DNA of 64,000 nucleotides, taken from assembly GCF_000259505.1 (NCBI RefSeq), contig NZ_AJMM01000019.1, positions 124,001-188,000 of the forward strand, written 5' to 3'. Source of the DNA: Streptococcus sp. SK643. Lineage in GTDB: Bacteria; Bacillota; Bacilli; Lactobacillales; Streptococcaceae. Made by a program: the position numbers and the translations under genes. Each line of letters starts with the position of its first letter. Within the stretch, counting starts at the first letter, position 1. The notes under the pieces were generated by a model, which was not told the origin of the DNA, did no database searches, and saw nothing but the letters and a program-made list of their open reading frames with translations. Positions 60,342 to 64,000 of the stretch are shown piece by piece.

Positions 60342-60614
60342 ATGTTTACAACATTTTTTAAGAAAAACCACGATAATGGTGATGTATTTAAGAAGCTAAT
60401 TCATAGACTATCTGATATGTCTGTCCAAGATCTTGAAAAAATAGACCGACTGTTAGATATCATTTTCACTCCAGATCAAGGATCAGAACAACTAAAAACA
60501 GAATCAACTTACAGAGAAGAAACTTTGGACGACACATTAAAGGAAGCTAAGAATCAACTTCATAAGGAACAATTGAAGAAGAATTTAGATAGGTTTAGGA
60601 AAAATAGTCAATAA
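60342..60614 (+). CDS. Small charged protein of unknown function
   Basis: 90 residues from an ATG with AGAGG 8 bases upstream: MFTTFFKKNHDNGDVFKKLI, then helical, highly charged sequence (KEAKNQLHKEQLKKNLDRFR). No membrane segment or known motif. A perfect 16-base palindrome right after its stop (GCACCAAATTTGGTGC) followed by ATTGTTCTTTTTT acts as terminator. Possibly cargo of the same mobile region as pezAT. Confidence 0.55.
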   Translation: MFTTFFKKNHDNGDVFKKLIHRLSDMSVQDLEKIDRLLDIIFTPDQGSEQLKTESTYREETLDDTLKEAKNQLHKEQLKKNLDRFRKNSQ

Positions 60615-60615
60615 C

Positions 60616-60644
60616 GCACCAAATTTGGTGCATTGTTCTTTTTT
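60616..60644 (+). terminator. Palindromic terminator before pezA
   Basis: GCACCAAATTTGGTGC (60616-60631) then a T-rich run; it overlaps the presumed -35 of pezA. Confidence 0.65.
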
Positions 60645-60645
60645 A

Positions 60646-60663
60646 TGCTATAATTGAATTATA
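60646..60663 (+). promoter_or_regulatory. pezA promoter and operator palindrome
   Basis: Extended -10 TGC-TATAAT (60649-60654) lies inside the perfect 15-base palindrome TATAATT-G-AATTATA (60649-60663), the expected target of PezA autorepression. RBS AAAGGAG follows, ATG at 60682. Confidence 0.65.
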
Positions 60664-60681
60664 AAAATAAAGGAGTTTGCC

Positions 60682-61158
60682 ATGATTGGAAAGAACATAA
60701 AATCCTTACGTAAAACACATGACTTAACACAAACCGAATTTGCACGGATTGTAGGTATTTCACGAAATAGTCTTAGTCGTTATGAAAATGGAACGAGTTC
60801 AGTCTCTACCGAATTAATAGATATCATTTGTCAGAAGTTTAATGTATCTTATGTCGATATTGTAGGAGAAGACAAAATGCTCAATCCTGTTGAAGATTAT
60901 GAATTGACCTTAAAAATTGAAATTGTGAAAGAAAGAGGTGCTAATCTACTATCTCGACTCTATCGTTATCAAGATAGTCAGGGGATTAGCATTGATGATG
61001 AATCTAATCCTTGGATTTTAATGAGTGATGATCTATCTGACTTGATTCATACGAATATCTATTTAGTAGAGACTTTTGATGAAATAGAGAGATATAGCGG
61101 CTATTTGGATGGAATTGAGCGCATGTTAGAGATATCTGAAAAACGGATGGTAGCCTAA
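60682..61158 (+). CDS. pezA: Antitoxin/autorepressor PezA
   Basis: A 158-residue two-domain antitoxin. Residues 1-65 are a Cro/C1-type helix-turn-helix (KSLRKTHDLTQTEFARIVGI, NSLSRYENG) that binds the operator; the acidic C-terminal half wraps the PezT nucleotide pocket. Size and sequence match pneumococcal PezA. Its stop shares a base with the toxin start (TAATG), the usual coupling. Confidence 0.93.
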   Translation: MIGKNIKSLRKTHDLTQTEFARIVGISRNSLSRYENGTSSVSTELIDIICQKFNVSYVDIVGEDKMLNPVEDYELTLKIEIVKERGANLLSRLYRYQDSQGISIDDESNPWILMSDDLSDLIHTNIYLVETFDEIERYSGYLDGIERMLEISEKRMVA

Positions 61159-61928
61159 TGGAAATCCAAGATTATACTGATAGTGAATTCAAACATGCTC
61201 TAGCACGGAATTTTCGTTCACTGACAAGAGGAAAAAAGTCCAGTAAACAACCTATAGCGATTTTGCTTGGAGGGCAAAGTGGTGCTGGTAAGACTACAAT
61301 TCATCGTATTAAACAGAAAGAATTTCAAGGAAATATTGTTATCATAGATGGCGATAGTTTTCGTTCTCAGCATCCACACTATTTAGAACTGCAGCAAGAA
61401 TATGGCAAAGACAGTGTAGAATACACCAAAGATTTTGCAGGTAAAATGGTAGAGTCTTTAGTAACAGAATTGAGTAGTTTGGGATACAATCTTTTGATAG
61501 AGGGAACTTTACGAACGATTGATGTTCCAAAGAAAACAGCACAACTCTTGAAAAATAAGGGATATGAAGTACAATTAGCCTTGATTGCGACAAAGCCTAA
61601 GCTGTCCTATCTGAGCACTCTTATCCGATACGAAGAACTGTACGCTATCAATCCAAACCAAGCACGCGCAACTTCAAAAGAACATCATGATTTCATTGTA
61701 AATCATCTAGTTGATAATACACGGCAGTTGGAAGAACTAGCTATCTTTGAAAGAATTCAAATTTATCAACGAGATAGAAGTTGTGTATATGATTCAAAAG
61801 AAGATAAGACTTCAGCAGCAACCGTTCTTCATGATTTACTATTTGGAAAATGGAACACGGTTGAAAAAGAGATGTTGAAGATAGGGAAGGAACGGTTGAG
61901 AGAGTTAAGTATGAGAACCCCAAAATAG
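61158..61928 (+). CDS. pezT: Zeta-family toxin PezT (UDP-GlcNAc kinase)
   Basis: A 256-residue kinase toxin that phosphorylates UDP-N-acetylglucosamine and blocks peptidoglycan synthesis when PezA is lost. Walker A GGQSGAGKTTIHR is near residue 39, the catalytic aspartate in VIIDGDSFRSQHP near residue 66, and the UDP-sugar segment IEGTLRT near residue 113. Full length and intact, so the pair is probably active. PezAT usually resides on PPI-1-like islands and integrative elements, matching the mosaic around it. Confidence 0.93.
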   Translation: MEIQDYTDSEFKHALARNFRSLTRGKKSSKQPIAILLGGQSGAGKTTIHRIKQKEFQGNIVIIDGDSFRSQHPHYLELQQEYGKDSVEYTKDFAGKMVESLVTELSSLGYNLLIEGTLRTIDVPKKTAQLLKNKGYEVQLALIATKPKLSYLSTLIRYEELYAINPNQARATSKEHHDFIVNHLVDNTRQLEELAIFERIQIYQRDRSCVYDSKEDKTSAATVLHDLLFGKWNTVEKEMLKIGKERLRELSMRTPK

Positions 61929-61940
61929 AAGAGAATTTTT

Positions 61941-62180
61941 ATGTATTTAAAAAGCTTATCAATAAAGAATTATAGAAAATATGGTGAAGAAGCTCAGACT
62001 ATTCACTTCGCTCATAGTAAATGGCCAGAAATGTCAGTCGATGAAGATGAAGGGAATAAGTTAAATATAACGGAAGAGTATAGATTAATAAGTTCATCAT
62101 TAATTGTAGGAAAAATAATGCTGGTAAAAGTACAATTGTCAAATTATTAAATACGCTACAAAATAGTAAGTCCAGTAGCC
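61941..62180 (+). pseudogene. AAA-type (OLD/SMC-like) ATPase, N-terminal fragment with frameshift
   Basis: The frame starts MYLKSLSIKNYRKYGEEAQT, the usual opening of SMC/OLD-like ATPases, and reaches SSLIVGK. Adding one A to the A5 run near 62109-62113 restores NNAGKSTIVKLLNTLQNSKS, a Walker A motif. After about 80 codons the sequence changes into the DUF4176 gene, so only the N-terminus survives. Such ATPases often belong to defence systems; which one cannot be told. Confidence 0.65.
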
Positions 62181-62792
62181 GTGGCATTTCCCACTACAGA
62201 TTTTTTAAATCAGATAGCTTTTATTTTAAAAAATCGTCCAGAGGTATTGGGCGCAATTGTAAAAGCTTTTTTGGATAAAAAACCAAACTATATTTATCAT
62301 CCGAGGATTGGCGCTGATATTGAAGTGACTTTTTTACCGAAAGAAGTGTATATTTGTCGGAACGAGACAGATATTATGCTAGCTAAAAGTGAATTTGTCC
62401 ATTTTTTAGATGGGGTTGATAAGGTTTATAGTGACATTCTTCCCTTGGGCACATTGGTTGAGATTGATAAGGAGCAGCTATCTCAAGAGTTAGTAGTGTC
62501 ACTTTTAGGCGATGAGCCACTTTATGTCATGATTATGGGGCGAAAAGTCGTTTTCGACGGAGCTTATGTGGATTATTTAGCACAGTTCTGGCCACTTGGT
62601 CTTCAAGCAGAGCTTCCACCGATGACGATTCATAAGACTATGATCAAACGAATCATCGCTCAGGGTTATTCGGAATCAGAAAAAGAAAGTTCCTATGTGG
62701 GTCAATTACGGGAAATATTGATGAAAACAGCTATTCCTTCCCACTTTTATCTACGATTACAGGAGGAGTTAGACGATGAAAATCAAGCGTAG
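62181..62792 (+). CDS. DUF4176-domain protein (type VII secretion-associated)
   Basis: Up to 203 residues from a GTG at 62181; the true start may have been lost at the junction with the ATPase scrap. YSDILPLGTLVEIDKEQL, then LYVMIMGRKVVFDGAYVDYL and KRIIAQGYSESEKE, are the DUF4176 segments as I know them. DUF4176 genes accompany LXG toxins of the Firmicute type VII secretion system, and an LXG gene overlaps its end by 17 bases here. Confidence 0.65.
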   Translation: MAFPTTDFLNQIAFILKNRPEVLGAIVKAFLDKKPNYIYHPRIGADIEVTFLPKEVYICRNETDIMLAKSEFVHFLDGVDKVYSDILPLGTLVEIDKEQLSQELVVSLLGDEPLYVMIMGRKVVFDGAYVDYLAQFWPLGLQAELPPMTIHKTMIKRIIAQGYSESEKESSYVGQLREILMKTAIPSHFYLRLQEELDDENQA

Positions 62793-64000
62793 CGAGTTGG
62801 AAAGTTTAAAGGATTTTCTCTATAAACAGCCCAAGCTTTCGAGTCTGATTTGGCTGAGGCACAGTCGACTGCGCAGAGTCTTGGATCGTGTCAAGCGCTG
62901 CGTGGTGATGTCAAGACTGCGATTTACCATGAGTTGAACTATTACAACCTTCCCCTTCCTCAGGGTTATATGGACTATTCTAATCTGCTTTATACTGAGT
63001 TTGACAATCTGATTTCTGACTTTGAATCAACAGTCGGTGAGAAAAGCGCAACAGCTGTCATCAACAGTGAGGCCTTAACTAGCTTGAAGCAGAGTGTGGA
63101 TGGTCTCCATTCCTCCATTGTTCGGGATATGGATGCGACGAATAAATATTATACGGAAATTTCTGACTTGATCTCACTGAAAGCTCCCAGCAAGGATAAG
63201 TTGAGTCGGGCTATTGAGCGTCGAAACAGTCGCTTTCAGAGACGGAGAAGCAACTGGCTGCCTTCAATGGCAAGCAGGCTACAAGTGAGTTAGATGCGAT
63301 TTTAAATAATCAAAATAAGGGCTTAACGAAGGTGAGTGGGACGGTTACCATGGCCAGCCCTTATCGTAATCCTGAAGCGCTTGATATCTATCGTAATCCT
63401 CATTTCAAGAAGGCAGCAAACCGTTATCACCAGAAAGTGGATAGCCTAGCAAGGGCTTACTTCCAGAAGAATCATCCAGGCGTTGCATTTGACAAGGACA
63501 AGGCAGGGATTGAGGAATTGCAGGCTCTGGCGAGGGAGGTGACTAAGAAGGCGGAGTATGGAGATTCATCTTCAGTTAAGACGTTAGGAGACTATGGTAA
63601 TGACTTAGCGGAAACTTCAGTCTTTACAAGTCTTGAAGAAGGTATCAAGCACCTTATTGAGAAAATGAAAGTATCAGTACCGGATGCAGCTAATTATTGG
63701 AGCGTAGGAATGACTGGTAATTCATATTATCAAAATATGAATTTCTCCTTTAATGCACAACAATTTGCGAAAGACTCCACGACGAATGCTCTAAAAGGTC
63801 TTTTTAAGAATATTACTGTGTCAGAAGTTGGTATTCCGATTCCAGGTACGAATGTTTCCATGGGGATATCAGGTATTAGCTCGGTCTTTATGGGATTAGA
63901 CCTTGTCAAAAATCTTCAAGAAGAAAATGCCGGACGTGCCTTTACACATACTGCAGTAACGACGGCAGTGACAGCAGTAGGGGTTGATATGCTTACTACA
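62776..64000 (+). pseudogene. LXG-domain toxin-like gene, two frameshifts, runs off the window
   Basis: Begins MKIKRSELESLKDFLYKQ at the ATG at 62776. Near 62829 one base (a G before CCC) is missing; the second frame then reads SDLAEAQSTAQSLGSCQALR, TAIYHELNYYNLPLPQGYMD and LLYTEFDNLISDFES. Near 63222 another base is missing; the third frame continues ETEKQLAAFNGKQATSELDA and stays open to 64000 (VGIPIPGTNVSMGISGISSV). The helical N-terminal part matches LXG proteins exported by type VII secretion. The toxic C-terminal domain lies beyond the window. Confidence 0.7.

Overview
The window is about 40% GC and reads as a chromosome segment of a Mitis-group Streptococcus (S. mitis, S. oralis or S. 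pneumoniae relatives). The basis is gene content and order: relQ-nadK-rluD-pta, asd-dapA, tdk-prfA-prmC-sua5-GNAT-glyA with the PvaA-like gene, ligA-pulA-glgBCDA-eno, an asd-type leader RNA, IS630-Spn1-like transposase remnants, PezAT, and strong AGGAGG sites with extended TG-n-TATAAT promoters.

Positions 1-39.6 kb are core genome: the 5' end of prs, a CYTH protein, relQ/nadK/rluD/pta, lysine-pathway genes asd and dapA behind a structured small RNA, mnmE, a tautomerase, the tdk-to-glyA run, pgm, a lipoprotein, an ABC-F ATPase with an Rgg regulator and an MFS transporter, ligA, pulA, the glycogen operon glgBCDA behind a CcpA-like cre site, a frameshifted serB, glycerate kinase, enolase, a secreted DUF1002 protein and an RlmD-type rRNA methylase.

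From 39.6 kb the window is accessory and scarred. A dispersed, hairpin-containing repeat occurs in four full or partial copies (39.6-45.8 kb). Next come a TetR-regulated ABC exporter with two identical-type operators, an SdpI'/GntR deletion scar, a CPBP protease, an alpha/beta hydrolase, an ADP-ribosylglycohydrolase gene split around a DUF6434-like gene, a lipid kinase and a broken IS630 element.

The most interesting part is 48.4-59.9 kb. It holds two different lantibiotic loci in tandem that have both lost production but kept sensing and self-protection. Locus 1 (48.8-53.7 kb) is lacticin 481-like (class II): divergent histidine kinase and response regulator, a precursor whose core stops after eight residues, the last ~55 codons of the LanT exporter, and intact LanFEG; lanM and most of lanT are gone. 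Locus 2 (54.4-59.9 kb) follows the nisin U gene order P-R-K-F-E-G-A-B-T-C-I: a LanP protease scrap, intact RK, intact FEG, the last ~47 codons of LanC, and an intact NisI-like lipoprotein; A, B, T and most of C are deleted. NisR-box-like TCTGA repeats with an 11-bp period survive. The strain therefore looks like a non-producer carrying two immunity modules.

The right end (59.9-64 kb) is a mosaic of remnants around an intact pezAT toxin-antitoxin pair: two unrecognised small genes, a frameshifted AAA-type ATPase scrap, a DUF4176 protein and the start of a frameshifted LXG-type (type VII secretion) toxin gene that runs off the window. Several lesions are single-base losses, so sequencing error must be excluded for those. 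The large deletions and nonsense changes are unlikely to be artefacts.
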